From positions 1-11,959 of the forward strand of contig SXOW01000221.1 of the NCBI GenBank assembly GCA_005778315.1: a DNA stretch of 11,959 bases, in the 5' to 3' direction. Shown here one piece after another: positions 1 to 7,640 of this stretch. Origin of the DNA: Acidobacteriota bacterium (GTDB taxonomy: Bacteria; Acidobacteriota; Vicinamibacteria; Vicinamibacterales; UBA8438). Under the pieces are notes generated by a model. It worked only from the letters and a program-made list of their open reading frames with translations, did no database searches and was not told the origin of the DNA. The position numbers and the translations under genes are program-made. Every line of letters begins with the position of its first letter. Position 1 is the stretch's first letter.

Positions 1-1113
1 CACCAAGTCGGCCTCGAAGCCGGGCGCGAGCGTCCCGATCTCGTCGGCCAGCCCCAGAGACTCCGCAGCCCGGGATGTCGCCGAGATGATGGCATCCATC
101 GGTGGCTGCCGGCCCTCGTTGACCCGGTAGACGAGTTCCTCGGCATTGCGTCCGTGGGACCCGGCCACCGCGTCGGTACCAAAGATGAGCTTCACCCCGC
201 CGTGCTGCACCACCCGCCGAAAGGTCTCGTAGCCGGCGCGTCTCGCATCGTCCATGCGGGCGTAGCCCGTCTCGGTGTAATTGCCGGTGCCGAGAAAGCT
301 GTCCCGGTGTTCTTCGTAATTCGCCCAGAGCAACCCGACATGCATGTCGAGATAGGTGCCTCGCTCGGCCATCAGGTCAATAACCGCGTCGCTGAAACGG
401 GTGCCGTGCTCGATCCCGCCGCAGCCCGCTTCGATGACCGCCGTCACCGTCTCGGTCCCATACGCGTGGGCCACCGTTCTCAGCCCCGCCTGGTTCGCTT
501 CGTCACACACCGCCTGGAGCTGCTCGTCGCTCATGACCTGTGCGCCCCCGTCGCGGATGCTCGCGGACGCGAAAATCTTCACCACGTCGGCGCCCTGCTC
601 CGCGAGATGACGCACGTACGTTCGAATCTCATCGGGCGCACCCGTCTCGAATGTGACCGCGTCGAGCGAGGTGAGGATCCGGGGGCCCGGCAAGGTGCCC
701 CGCTCGATGGCGTCACGCAGGTAGCGATCGCTCGCGCTGCCCAGACTCTGGACCGTCGTCACTCCGGCCATCAACGTCCGATACGCGTTCTCCGCCGCGA
801 ACAACATCGTCGCCTCGGCGGGCTCGTCCGCGTCGTCGTGCGTGTGCCCGTCGGCGTCGAAGTGGGCAGCCAGGTGCACGTGGGTGTCGATCAGGCCCGG
901 CATGACCGTCAACTCGGACAGGTCATACGTGACCGCCCCTCGTAATCGGTCCACCCCGACAATACGCGACCCATCGAGCGTCAGTCGTACGTCCTCGCTC
1001 ATGCCTCCTGCGCCGTCGAGCAGGCGCCCCGCCCGAATCGTGACCCGGGTATCCTGCGCCGCCAACGTCACCACGGCCAGTAGCGCCATGGCTCCTGCGA
1101 GTCCGGCTTTCAT
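1..1113 (-). CDS. Secreted metal-dependent amidohydrolase (imidazolonepropionase/Xaa-Pro dipeptidase-like), C-terminus cut by window edge
   Basis: The 371 visible codons read right to left from ATG at 1111-1113 and run off the left edge without a stop. The start is fixed by AAGGAG at 1119-1124, five bases upstream; a second ATG at codon 9 lacks this. Residues 1-20 form a signal peptide ending near TLAAQ, so the enzyme probably acts in the periplasm or outside the cell. Amidohydrolase-superfamily metal sites are all present: H78-V-H80 (after 'MPGLIDT'), K179 in 'VVKIF' (the usual carboxylated bridging lysine), H216 in 'AHAYG', H236 in 'EHGT' and D314 in 'FGTDA'. The 'PGLIDTHVHL' and 'GVTTVQSLG' segments are typical of the subgroup often annotated as imidazolonepropionase-like or Xaa-Pro dipeptidase-like. 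Known members hydrolyse dipeptides or related amides, but the substrate here cannot be read from sequence. Roughly 40-60 C-terminal residues are missing. It has its own upstream promoter and is not translationally linked to the methyltransferase. Confidence 0.92.
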   Translation of the reverse strand, partial: MKAGLAGAMALLAVVTLAAQDTRVTIRAGRLLDGAGGMSEDVRLTLDGSRIVGVDRLRGAVTYDLSELTVMPGLIDTHVHLAAHFDADGHTHDDADEPAEATMLFAAENAYRTLMAGVTTVQSLGSASDRYLRDAIERGTLPGPRILTSLDAVTFETGAPDEIRTYVRHLAEQGADVVKIFASASIRDGGAQVMSDEQLQAVCDEANQAGLRTVAHAYGTETVTAVIEAGCGGIEHGTRFSDAVIDLMAERGTYLDMHVGLLWANYEEHRDSFLGTGNYTETGYARMDDARRAGYETFRRVVQHGGVKLIFGTDAVAGSHGRNAEELVYRVNEGRQPPMDAIISATSRAAESLGLADEIGTLAPGFEADLV

Positions 1114-1198
1114 CTCGTCTCCTTCACAGCCGTACGGGAACGCCGTGGTGCGCACCGGCGCCACGATCCGCCTCCGACCGAAGACAGGCTGGTAGCCG

Positions 1199-1227
1199 AG
1201 AATGCCCCTGCCACGGGTCTACGTCAA
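1199..1227 (-). promoter_or_regulatory. Sigma70-like promoter for the amidohydrolase gene
   Basis: On the minus strand, TTGACG (-35, 1222-1227) is followed by an exact 17-base spacer and CATTCT (-10, 1199-1204). The -35 matches consensus at 5 of 6 positions and the -10 at 3 of 6, including the important second and sixth bases. The predicted transcript start is near 1192, giving a leader of about 80 bases before the ATG at 1113. The site lies in the gap after the methyltransferase stop, which suggests separate transcription. Confidence 0.5.
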
Positions 1228-1327
1228 GTCCGTTGGTACCGGGGGACCGCAGTTGGGGCGCTGCGCTGGCCTTGGAAACGAAGACGATGTGCCCCGGAGA
1301 CGAGGGGAAGAAGCGTGCGAGCGCCGG

Positions 1328-2275
1328 CTAGGCAACGGAGGTGCGAGTCACCCAATACTCGAACCCAGGCTGGCTGGTTCCGTGACTCCCGTCTGGCAGC
1401 GTGGCAACTATCTGCCCGCCAGCCTGGTCCACCAACCGGACCACGGTCTCGCGCGCCAGCCCAAACATGTCCATCTCGCTGACTGGCGGACGGAACAGCG
1501 GGTACTTGAGCGTTCGATACCCACGGACCACGCAGCTGGGCAACGCCCGCTTGAGCCGTCCGCGCACGGGGGCATCGTAGAACGACCGCACGGGGTCTGA
1601 GATCACGGTGGGCAACTGAAACACCAGCAGACCGCCGGGCGCCAGCACGCGAACCAACTCGGGGATGTACCGGGTGACCAGGTGCGGCGGTATGTGCTGC
1701 AGGACGAGGCGACTGTAGACCAGGTCGAAGGTCCCAGTCTGAAACCGGCGCAAATGTGCCCGCCGATTGACCTCGAAGTGACACCGCTGCGGGGCACGAT
1801 TCTCTCGTCGTGCAAACGCAATCATCGAATGCGCGACGTCAACCCCACAGACCTCGGAAAAGTAGAGGGCCAGCGCCTGGGTGAGTCGCCCGACGCCACA
1901 CCCGAAATCCAGCGCGCGGTCTCTCGACAGCTCCGGGACTCGCCAGGCTGCGCGGGTCATGAGTCGGTCGACGTCTGCCCGACCGGTCTCGAAGAAGTCG
2001 TGCAGGTCCCACGCCGGGGCGAAACCTGGCCTGGTCAGCACGGCACCGAGCGCGTCCCGTTCCCCAAGCGCGTTCCATTGGTGGCCAAGCCGCCCGAGCG
2101 CCGTGGCGCCCTCAACTCGGACACGGCGAGCCAGCGCGGCCGCCGCGTGCGCGAGCGGACCGACCGCCCTGGCGACGCGCCCGAACGGCCGGTGCGCCGC
2201 GTAGTCGAACGGTATCGCACGAGAGGCGAGGTGGTGCACATGGGAAGTCGGTGCCATCCCCCGTGTTGTCGGCAC
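1328..2275 (-). CDS. Class I SAM-dependent methyltransferase
   Basis: This is a 315-residue cytoplasmic protein if the GTG at 2273-2275 is used; an ATG at 2255-2257 (codon 7) is an equally plausible start. Neither has a convincing Shine-Dalgarno, and an in-frame stop at 2291-2293 limits extension. The Rossmann methyltransferase core spans about residues 118-225. Motif I is 'ALDFGCGVGRLT' (121-132), the acidic residue binding the SAM ribose is D146 in 'VCGVD', the post-motif is 'TFDLVYSRLVLQHI' (182-195), and 'LAPGGLLVFQLP' (211-222) is the strand-5 region typical of Methyltransf_11/25 proteins. The N-terminal 115 residues are Arg/Ala-rich with no recognisable domain; the C-terminal 90 probably form the substrate cap. 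The substrate is unknown. The gene is divergent from a sulfotransferase across 118 bases, so the two may modify the same glycan, lipid or natural product; that is inference from position only. Confidence 0.88.
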   Translation of the reverse strand: MPTTRGMAPTSHVHHLASRAIPFDYAAHRPFGRVARAVGPLAHAAAALARRVRVEGATALGRLGHQWNALGERDALGAVLTRPGFAPAWDLHDFFETGRADVDRLMTRAAWRVPELSRDRALDFGCGVGRLTQALALYFSEVCGVDVAHSMIAFARRENRAPQRCHFEVNRRAHLRRFQTGTFDLVYSRLVLQHIPPHLVTRYIPELVRVLAPGGLLVFQLPTVISDPVRSFYDAPVRGRLKRALPSCVVRGYRTLKYPLFRPPVSEMDMFGLARETVVRLVDQAGGQIVATLPDGSHGTSQPGFEYWVTRTSVA

Positions 2276-2326
2276 CGGGGCCGCCGACCTTTAGCGCGTC
2301 GCCGCCCGACCGCGTGATGGGCAACG

Positions 2327-2355
2327 TTGAATGGCGGGGCCGGACAATCGATAAT
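2327..2355 (+). promoter_or_regulatory. Sigma70-like promoter for the sulfotransferase gene
   Basis: TTGAAT (-35, 2327-2332), a 17-base spacer and GATAAT (-10, 2350-2355, 5 of 6 consensus bases) sit upstream of the sulfotransferase. Transcription should begin near 2362, leaving a leader of about 32 bases. The -10 lies inside an imperfect GC-rich inverted repeat (about 2335-2362, centred on ATCGAT) that could be an operator. No equally good promoter is visible on the other strand for the divergent methyltransferase. Confidence 0.6.
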
Positions 2356-2393
2356 CGGCCCGAACGAGACGGCGTAACCGACGAGGACTTTCG

Positions 2394-3308
2394 ATGACCG
2401 ACGCAAAGACAGGCGGGGGGCCCAGATGGATCGACCCGACCATGCAGCAACAGATCACGTGGCGGGACAAGGACATTCTCGTCTCTGTACCGATCAAGAG
2501 CGGGACGACCTGGACGATGAACATCGTCCACCAGTTGCTGACAGGCGGCGACCCCGATTTCGAGGATATCTACGCCGAGGTCCCCTGGATCGAGCTCCTG
2601 ACGCGTCCGGACATGCCGGTGGACGAACTCCTGGACCGTGTCGGCAGCCTGCGGCGTGACCGGCCTCGGGCATTCAAGTCCCACGCCGCGCCGCCCATGC
2701 TGCCCTACGTCGAGCCGACGACCGGACCAGACGTTCGTTATATCGTGGTGGTCCGCAACCCGGAGGAGGCGCTGGTCTCGATCAAGCCGTTCATCGAGAA
2801 ACACACCGACGCGTGGTTCGACCTGTGGGAGGTCCCGAGGGCCGCGCTTACGCGCCCGGACTTCCCTGCCTTCTACTACGAGGTCGCGGACCACATGGGT
2901 CTGATTCGCGCGCTGTTCGAGTTCGTCGAGTCCTGGTGGCCGCTCCGTCACCAATCCAATGTCCTGCTACTCCATTTCGCGGACATGAAGCGCGACCACG
3001 ACGGATCACTGCGTCGCATCGCCAAGTTCCTCGATGTGCACCCGACCGACGCGGCGTGGCGCGCGATTGCCACGTACACCTCGTTTTCGTGGATGAAGCA
3101 GCACGCCAGGAAGTTCGACGCTACCACCGCCGCCGCCGTGCCGGTGCTCGAGGTCGGCGCGATGGTGCGCCGGGGCGCGGCTGGCGCGGCCATCGATGAC
3201 GGCATGACGAGCGACATCGCTCGACACCTGCGTACCATGGGAGCGGAGATCTGTTCGGATCCGCTGGCGCTGCAGTGGTTGTACGAAGGCGGTCCGGTAC
3301 CGCGGTAG
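2394..3308 (+). CDS. PAPS-dependent-type sulfotransferase
   Basis: This 304-residue soluble protein is the only clear intact gene on the plus strand. GAGGA at 2383-2387, six bases before the ATG, supports the start. It shows the Sulfotransfer_1 hallmarks: a 5'-phosphosulfate-binding loop 'PIKSGTTW' (33-40, with K35), the catalytic-histidine segment 'FKSH' (H97), the 3'-phosphate-binding 'VVVRNPEEALVS' (118-129, with R121 and S129), and a C-terminal 'RRGAAG' (259-264) where family members usually have RKGxxGDW. Members transfer a sulfuryl group from PAPS to a hydroxyl or amine of a small molecule, lipid or glycan. The usual DWK after the last motif is absent (AAI follows), so PAPS contacts at that loop may differ. 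No PAPS synthesis genes are in the window. The acceptor is unknown. A divergent methyltransferase lies next to it, and a convergent gene ends 60 bases beyond its stop. Confidence 0.9.
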   Translation: MTDAKTGGGPRWIDPTMQQQITWRDKDILVSVPIKSGTTWTMNIVHQLLTGGDPDFEDIYAEVPWIELLTRPDMPVDELLDRVGSLRRDRPRAFKSHAAPPMLPYVEPTTGPDVRYIVVVRNPEEALVSIKPFIEKHTDAWFDLWEVPRAALTRPDFPAFYYEVADHMGLIRALFEFVESWWPLRHQSNVLLLHFADMKRDHDGSLRRIAKFLDVHPTDAAWRAIATYTSFSWMKQHARKFDATTAAAVPVLEVGAMVRRGAAGAAIDDGMTSDIARHLRTMGAEICSDPLALQWLYEGGPVPR

Positions 3309-3333
3309 CTGCACGGCGTCTTGCGCGGGCCGT

Positions 3334-3354
3334 GGCGCGACCGGCGGCGCGACC
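3334..3354. repeat. Two 9-base direct repeats in a convergent gap
   Basis: GGCGCGACC occurs at 3334-3342 and again at 3346-3354, separated by GGC, so the pair reads as an incomplete tandem of a 12-base unit. It lies in the 60-base gap between two convergent stop codons. No hairpin followed by a T-run, and so no clear intrinsic terminator, is visible in that gap on either strand. Confidence 0.35.
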
Positions 3355-3368
3355 CTGGCGTTGAACCG

Positions 3369-4526
3369 TTACCGGACGAGGCGGCCGTCCCGCACCCAGA
3401 CCTCATCGTCCAGGCCCACGGTGGTATCCGTAAAGAAGTTCCATCGGACGTAACCGCCCGTCACGGAGCCTCCGAGCTCCGAGTTGTCACCGATCGAGAG
3501 TCGCACGACGCCGTCTCCGTACCCGTAGTACGGGATCCAGGGATTCCGTTCCGGGACCGCGAGCAGTGGATTGAAGCCCAGCGCGAACTCGCGGAACGCG
3601 CGGGCGGGAGCCGGCACCTGGTCGAGTTCCGCCTGCACCGCGTCAAGCCCGCGGTCGGCGGTCACCCCGACAATCCGTCCCTGTTCGAAGGTCATCCGCA
3701 GCCCGTCGACCTGGCGCCCATCCCATTGCGAGGGAGGGAACACGATGACGCCGTTCACTGATGCCTCGACCGGTGCCACGCGAATCGATCCCGCCGGTAG
3801 TTCGATCTCCCGATCGATCAGGATTGTCCCTTGGTCGGTTCGCGCCTTCGACGCGTCACCGTCCTGCAGGTTGACCGGCCGATCGCCGATCCGAAAACTC
3901 AGGTCTGTGCCCGCCGGCGAGGTCACCCGAACGACGGCTCCCCGCATCGCCGCGACAAAGTCACGCTGCTTGGTGGCCAGCGCACCGTAGTCGGTGTCGA
4001 GCAGGGCGCGCTGATAGTGCGCATCAATCGCAGTCTGCTCAGGCAGCGGCTGCCCAGGGAGCGGGAATGCGCTGCCATTGTGGGTCCAGTGAAAATGGAT
4101 GGTCCGCCCCACCCCTTCGTTCAGCCAGTCCTGCAAGGCGCTATACGCCGGCTGACCCGGCCGCGCTCCCGGCATCATGATGGCGCCATCGACGTCGCGA
4201 AACATCTCCTTGTAGGCCGCTCGCGTCTCGGCGTAGCCACGGCGGATCACATCCGCGTCCCACGCCTCTGGAAATGGCTCCTCAATCACATCGACCACCC
4301 CGAGATCGACGGCGCCGGCCTCCATCAGCGCGTAACGCAGATGCGGCAGGATCTCGTCGAAGTTGCCCGGCCGCGCCAGCATGAGAATCCGCTCGCCTGG
4401 TTGGGGCGCCAGCTGCGCGACGAGCCGTTCGGCCATCGCCTCCCAGTCCATGGTGAGACGAGGCTGCGCCACGGCTGGACCGCCGGACAGCGCGAATCCG
4501 ACAACGAACGCATAGCAGAGACGCAT
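3369..4526 (-). CDS. Secreted M29-family aminopeptidase homologue with substituted metal ligands
   Basis: This 385-residue protein starts at ATG 4524-4526, with GGAGG four bases upstream (4531-4535). A signal peptide ends at PAVA-Q (residue 20/21), which is unusual because characterised M29 enzymes (AmpS, AmpT) are cytosolic. The M29 fold is recognisable in 'VRVTSPAGTDLSF' (199-211), 'ELPAGSIRVAPVEASVNGV' (242-260), 'FREFALGFNP' (311-320) and 'LSIGDNSELGG' (344-353). Compared from memory with AmpS/AmpT, one metal-binding Glu appears kept (E313), but the PxGE glutamate is S247, the histidine of the 'xVHxxxG' strand is R342, and the His/Asp of the final HxD-type motif are R361 and N363. It may therefore be catalytically dead or use a different centre. 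It follows the DUF5916 gene by 37 bases on the same strand and is probably co-transcribed, suggesting a joint envelope function. Annotation as 'aminopeptidase' should be treated cautiously. Confidence 0.85.
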   Translation of the reverse strand: MRLCYAFVVGFALSGGPAVAQPRLTMDWEAMAERLVAQLAPQPGERILMLARPGNFDEILPHLRYALMEAGAVDLGVVDVIEEPFPEAWDADVIRRGYAETRAAYKEMFRDVDGAIMMPGARPGQPAYSALQDWLNEGVGRTIHFHWTHNGSAFPLPGQPLPEQTAIDAHYQRALLDTDYGALATKQRDFVAAMRGAVVRVTSPAGTDLSFRIGDRPVNLQDGDASKARTDQGTILIDREIELPAGSIRVAPVEASVNGVIVFPPSQWDGRQVDGLRMTFEQGRIVGVTADRGLDAVQAELDQVPAPARAFREFALGFNPLLAVPERNPWIPYYGYGDGVVRLSIGDNSELGGSVTGGYVRWNFFTDTTVGLDDEVWVRDGRLVR

Positions 4527-4563
4527 GTCACCTCCGGCTGAGTGGGGGCCGCGACCAGGCCGC

Positions 4564-7473
4564 CTAGAAACTAAAGAGGCGGTTCACTTTGACGACGAAG
4601 CCCCTGTTCCGCAGCTCCGAAAACCGATTCGGCATCAGGGGATTGGTATTCCGATCTTCGCTGTAGACGACGAACAGTTCGCTGCCGGGCGTGTACTCCC
4701 ACCGCAGTCGAAAGTTGTTACTGATGGCGTTACTGTTGGAGTTGTACTGGACCAGCCCGCTCACGAACAGACGTGGGGTCAGCGTGTAGGTCACGCGCGA
4801 CACGATCAGATCCGCTCGGAACGACCCCGCCGGCGTGTCGATCCAGTTGACCGACACGCTGGGCTCGATCGTGAACTGGGACGTGAGCTCTACCCGGGCC
4901 CGACTGAAGGCAATGGACCGAATGTCACCGTTGAAATACTCACCGACCCGCGCGGTGACGGTCCCATTGATGGCATGCTGCGATCCACGCGTGTAACTTG
5001 CTTCCACATCCCGAAAGCCATACCCGCCAACCGGCACCGTCACGCCTCGGCCTGGCGAGAACGGCTGGACCAGAAACTCGTAGTTATCGGCGACGGAGAG
5101 CCCAACCGTGTCACTGTTTTCAAATTCAGCGGCAAATCCGAGCTGCGACTGCCGGGTTTCCACGATGCCCGTGTCGGCGGTCAGGATGTAGTCGAAACTG
5201 CCTTCAAAGCGAAACTGTCGGACCGACTCGATCGCCGACGGCCGTGGGCTGAATCGACCAGACGCGTAACTGCGGCGGAAGTTGTCGCGCCGCACGAAGC
5301 CCACTTCGGGCACAAAATTGCGCTCCACCACCAGGTGGTCAGCGTGGAACCCGTAGAGGTCTCCGGTGTAGTCGAATCGACCCTGGTAGCTCTGGTCCTC
5401 GGTGTCGACCCCCGGCAGACGCGTGCGTGCCAGGTACCCCAGAAAGCTGACGTTTTCAAAGAACGAGAACGTGGCATCGGCACCGTAGGCCTGGCTCATA
5501 CCGTCGCCGCTGAGCGACACCGAACGATTCGTGAACAGCGCGCCGACACTGCTACGCCGCAGCAGATCCCGTTTGACCCGGACGACGGTGAAGTTCGTCA
5601 TCTCGGCCCCCGACACCTCCTCGGCATCGGTCTGAATATTCAACGCCCCCACATCGAAGGCGCCGACCTTGCCCGTAACCCGGCCTCCGGCCACAATCGG
5701 CACGATGGTGCCATTCTCGAGACCAATGCGGCGGGTGTAAAAGAGGGTGGGCGCATTGCCTCCACCAAAGAAACCACCGGTGCTACGGAGGGCCCCGCCG
5801 AAACCGCCGCCGAATCCACCCTGCGCGAAGTCGAAGATGCCGCGGCCTTCCAGAAAGAACTCGCGCTTCTCCGGAAAGAACAGGCTGAACCTCGTCAGGT
5901 TGACCTGCTGCTCGTCGACCTCGACCTGGGCAAAGTCGGTGTTGTAGGTGAAGTCCGCCGTCAGGTTGCGGGTGATCCCATACTTCAGGTCCACCCCGAC
6001 GTCGCCGTCCCCGTCACCGAGTCTCGCGGGGCGCGCATTCAGGTCTGTCGTCCGTCGGCCGATCGCATACGGTTTGATTTCCAGGTTTCGACCGGCTCCC
6101 GGCACTTCTAGCCCGACCAGGGTCGCCGCCGCCGAACCGCGAAAAATGCCGGCGGTGCCCCCGGCCCCACCGGCGGCCGAAATCGGAAGCGGCGTGATGT
6201 AGGCGTATTCCGTCTTCCGCCGTATGCCTCGCCTCATCTGGACGCCCCACACCTGGTCAGGCCCGGGCCGATACCGAAGCGACTTGAACGGAATCTCCAT
6301 TTCGACCGTCCAGCCGCCTTCGAACCGCGCGGTCCGGACATCCCAGACCGGGTTCCAGTCGCCGTTGTAGTTGCCCTCGTTCGTAATCGCGAAGTCTGAC
6401 AGCGCGCCGATCGGGGTGGTCTGAAACGCGACCCCGTTACGCCGGTCATAGAAGGTGTCAAAGAGAATCACAAAGTTGTCGTTCTGCCGCAACTGATTCG
6501 CATCGCGGCGCAGTTCGTTCGCGACCCACTCGCTGGGGGGCGCCGAATCCCAGGCACGCGCCCCCACGTAGATGTTGTCCCCGTCGAACAGAATCCACGC
6601 TTCGGTCTTCTCCGTCGCCGCCGCACCCTCGTCCGGCACCTGTTGAATGAAGTCGGTGATGGCCTGCACGGCCTGATACACCGGCTCGTCGAGTCGGCCA
6701 TCCAACCGCATCGGTTCGCTCACTCTCACGGCCCGGAGCGTGGTGGCGCCCGCCTGATTTCGCGACATCACCGCGGGCGGGACCGGCGGCGGCGGGCCGT
6801 CGATGGCGTTGAGCCGAGCCAGCCCACCACCGGCCGACACGGTGGGCGCCGGCGGACTCACGCCCTCGTCTAGGACGACAGCACGCACGTCCCCCAACGG
6901 CACGGGCGCCGCCAGGCCGGCCGCACCGTCCGCGACCGAACGGACCAGGCCGGCACCGGTGGCACCGACGAGTTCCGCGACAATCCGGTCCTGCAGCGCA
7001 AACAACTCCTCAACGCCGCCGTCAAGCGCGACTCTCCCGGTGACCGCGCCGGTTTCCACATCAATCACCCGCGCCGTGATCCGCAACTGATCCCCGACAC
7101 GTTGATAGCCGCCGGTCACCAGCCAGACTGCCCCGAGCTCGCGGCTTCGTGCCCGCGCCGGCGCGTCCCCCTCCGAGGCACGCGTCGCCAGCGTCGACCC
7201 GGCAAAGGCCTCGCCGCCGACGACCGACACCCCGTCAAGCTGTTCCAGATCAGCCGCGACGGTGGCGGCGATCCCCGCGCCCATCCAACCATCGGCCGGT
7301 TCGGCTGAGATGTTCGCAAAGGGCGCTACCGCGACCAGCGGAGCCGGCGCCTGGCGGCCTTGGGCGACCACCACCGGCCCCACGGCCACCGAAATGCCGA
7401 GCACCAGCAGTGGCCATTGAAGGACGCGAAGCCCATGAAGCGGCCGGAGGGGTAGAGCCTTGCGTTCTGCCAA
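4564..7473 (-). CDS. TolB/FlgO-like domain fused to a CBM9-like and DUF5916 outer-membrane protein
   Basis: This 969-residue protein starts at TTG 7471-7473. An in-frame stop at 7483-7485 prevents extension, and no ATG occurs before codon 64, so the TTG (which gives a good signal peptide ending VVVAQ, about residue 38) is the best start. Residues about 46-170 resemble the TolB N-terminal/FlgO-like domain: 'VAVAPFANISAEPADGWMG' opens it, followed by 'GAVWLVTGGYQRVGDQLRIT' and 'VIDVETGAV'. A Pro/Ala-rich linker follows (about 185-240). Residues about 245-435 are a CBM9-like domain ('PMRLDGRLDEPVYQAV', 'WTVEMEIPFKSLRY'). DUF5916 takes up the rest, with its signature 'LFFPEKREFFLEG' (531-543), a Gly/Phe-rich loop (551-572), alternating beta-barrel strands and a C-terminal Phe ('RLFSF') suited to BAM-dependent insertion. 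It probably sits in the outer membrane; ligand and function are unknown. It is followed 37 bases later by the M29-like gene. Confidence 0.9.
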   Translation of the reverse strand: MAERKALPLRPLHGLRVLQWPLLVLGISVAVGPVVVAQGRQAPAPLVAVAPFANISAEPADGWMGAGIAATVAADLEQLDGVSVVGGEAFAGSTLATRASEGDAPARARSRELGAVWLVTGGYQRVGDQLRITARVIDVETGAVTGRVALDGGVEELFALQDRIVAELVGATGAGLVRSVADGAAGLAAPVPLGDVRAVVLDEGVSPPAPTVSAGGGLARLNAIDGPPPPVPPAVMSRNQAGATTLRAVRVSEPMRLDGRLDEPVYQAVQAITDFIQQVPDEGAAATEKTEAWILFDGDNIYVGARAWDSAPPSEWVANELRRDANQLRQNDNFVILFDTFYDRRNGVAFQTTPIGALSDFAITNEGNYNGDWNPVWDVRTARFEGGWTVEMEIPFKSLRYRPGPDQVWGVQMRRGIRRKTEYAYITPLPISAAGGAGGTAGIFRGSAAATLVGLEVPGAGRNLEIKPYAIGRRTTDLNARPARLGDGDGDVGVDLKYGITRNLTADFTYNTDFAQVEVDEQQVNLTRFSLFFPEKREFFLEGRGIFDFAQGGFGGGFGGALRSTGGFFGGGNAPTLFYTRRIGLENGTIVPIVAGGRVTGKVGAFDVGALNIQTDAEEVSGAEMTNFTVVRVKRDLLRRSSVGALFTNRSVSLSGDGMSQAYGADATFSFFENVSFLGYLARTRLPGVDTEDQSYQGRFDYTGDLYGFHADHLVVERNFVPEVGFVRRDNFRRSYASGRFSPRPSAIESVRQFRFEGSFDYILTADTGIVETRQSQLGFAAEFENSDTVGLSVADNYEFLVQPFSPGRGVTVPVGGYGFRDVEASYTRGSQHAINGTVTARVGEYFNGDIRSIAFSRARVELTSQFTIEPSVSVNWIDTPAGSFRADLIVSRVTYTLTPRLFVSGLVQYNSNSNAISNNFRLRWEYTPGSELFVVYSEDRNTNPLMPNRFSELRNRGFVVKVNRLFSF

Positions 7474-7513
7474 CCTGGTGACCTACCTCTTTCGGCGTAG
7501 CCCGGGACCCGGA

Positions 7514-7519
7514 AGTATA
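7514..7519 (-). promoter_or_regulatory. Possible -10 box upstream of the DUF5916 gene
   Basis: TATACT lies on the minus strand 40 bases upstream of the TTG start. No good -35 hexamer is found at 16-18 bases. The palindrome CCGGGTCCCGG (7502-7512) sits where transcription would begin and could be an operator. The 167-base gap (7474-7640) after the DoxX gene otherwise holds no gene and no clear terminator. Confidence 0.3.
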
Positions 7520-7640
7520 CCTGCTGTGCCGGTCCACCTGTGGCTGGGGTAGCCTCCCGCCCGACATCGCCCAGCCGCAGACCGACGCTTCGGCCGCCAG
7601 CAGAGGACATCGCGAGGGCGGCCGCAACGGGGGTTACCCG

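Noticed and set aside
154..945. Plus-strand frame of 263 codons
   Set aside because: It lies opposite the amidohydrolase, which has all metal-binding motifs and a good ribosome-binding site; the plus frame has neither.
1231..1327. Terminator after the methyltransferase (CCCC/GGGG stem near 1288-1304)
   Set aside because: The stem is only four pairs and no T-run follows.
2112..2954. Minus-strand frame of 280 codons spanning the divergent region
   Set aside because: It overlaps both the methyltransferase and the sulfotransferase out of frame, covers their promoter region, and has low-complexity composition.
4525..6111. Long plus-strand open frame of 528 codons
   Set aside because: It is antisense to the DUF5916 gene, rich in Arg/His/Pro with no recognisable motif, and typical of GC-rich shadow frames; the minus-strand product has clear domain signatures.
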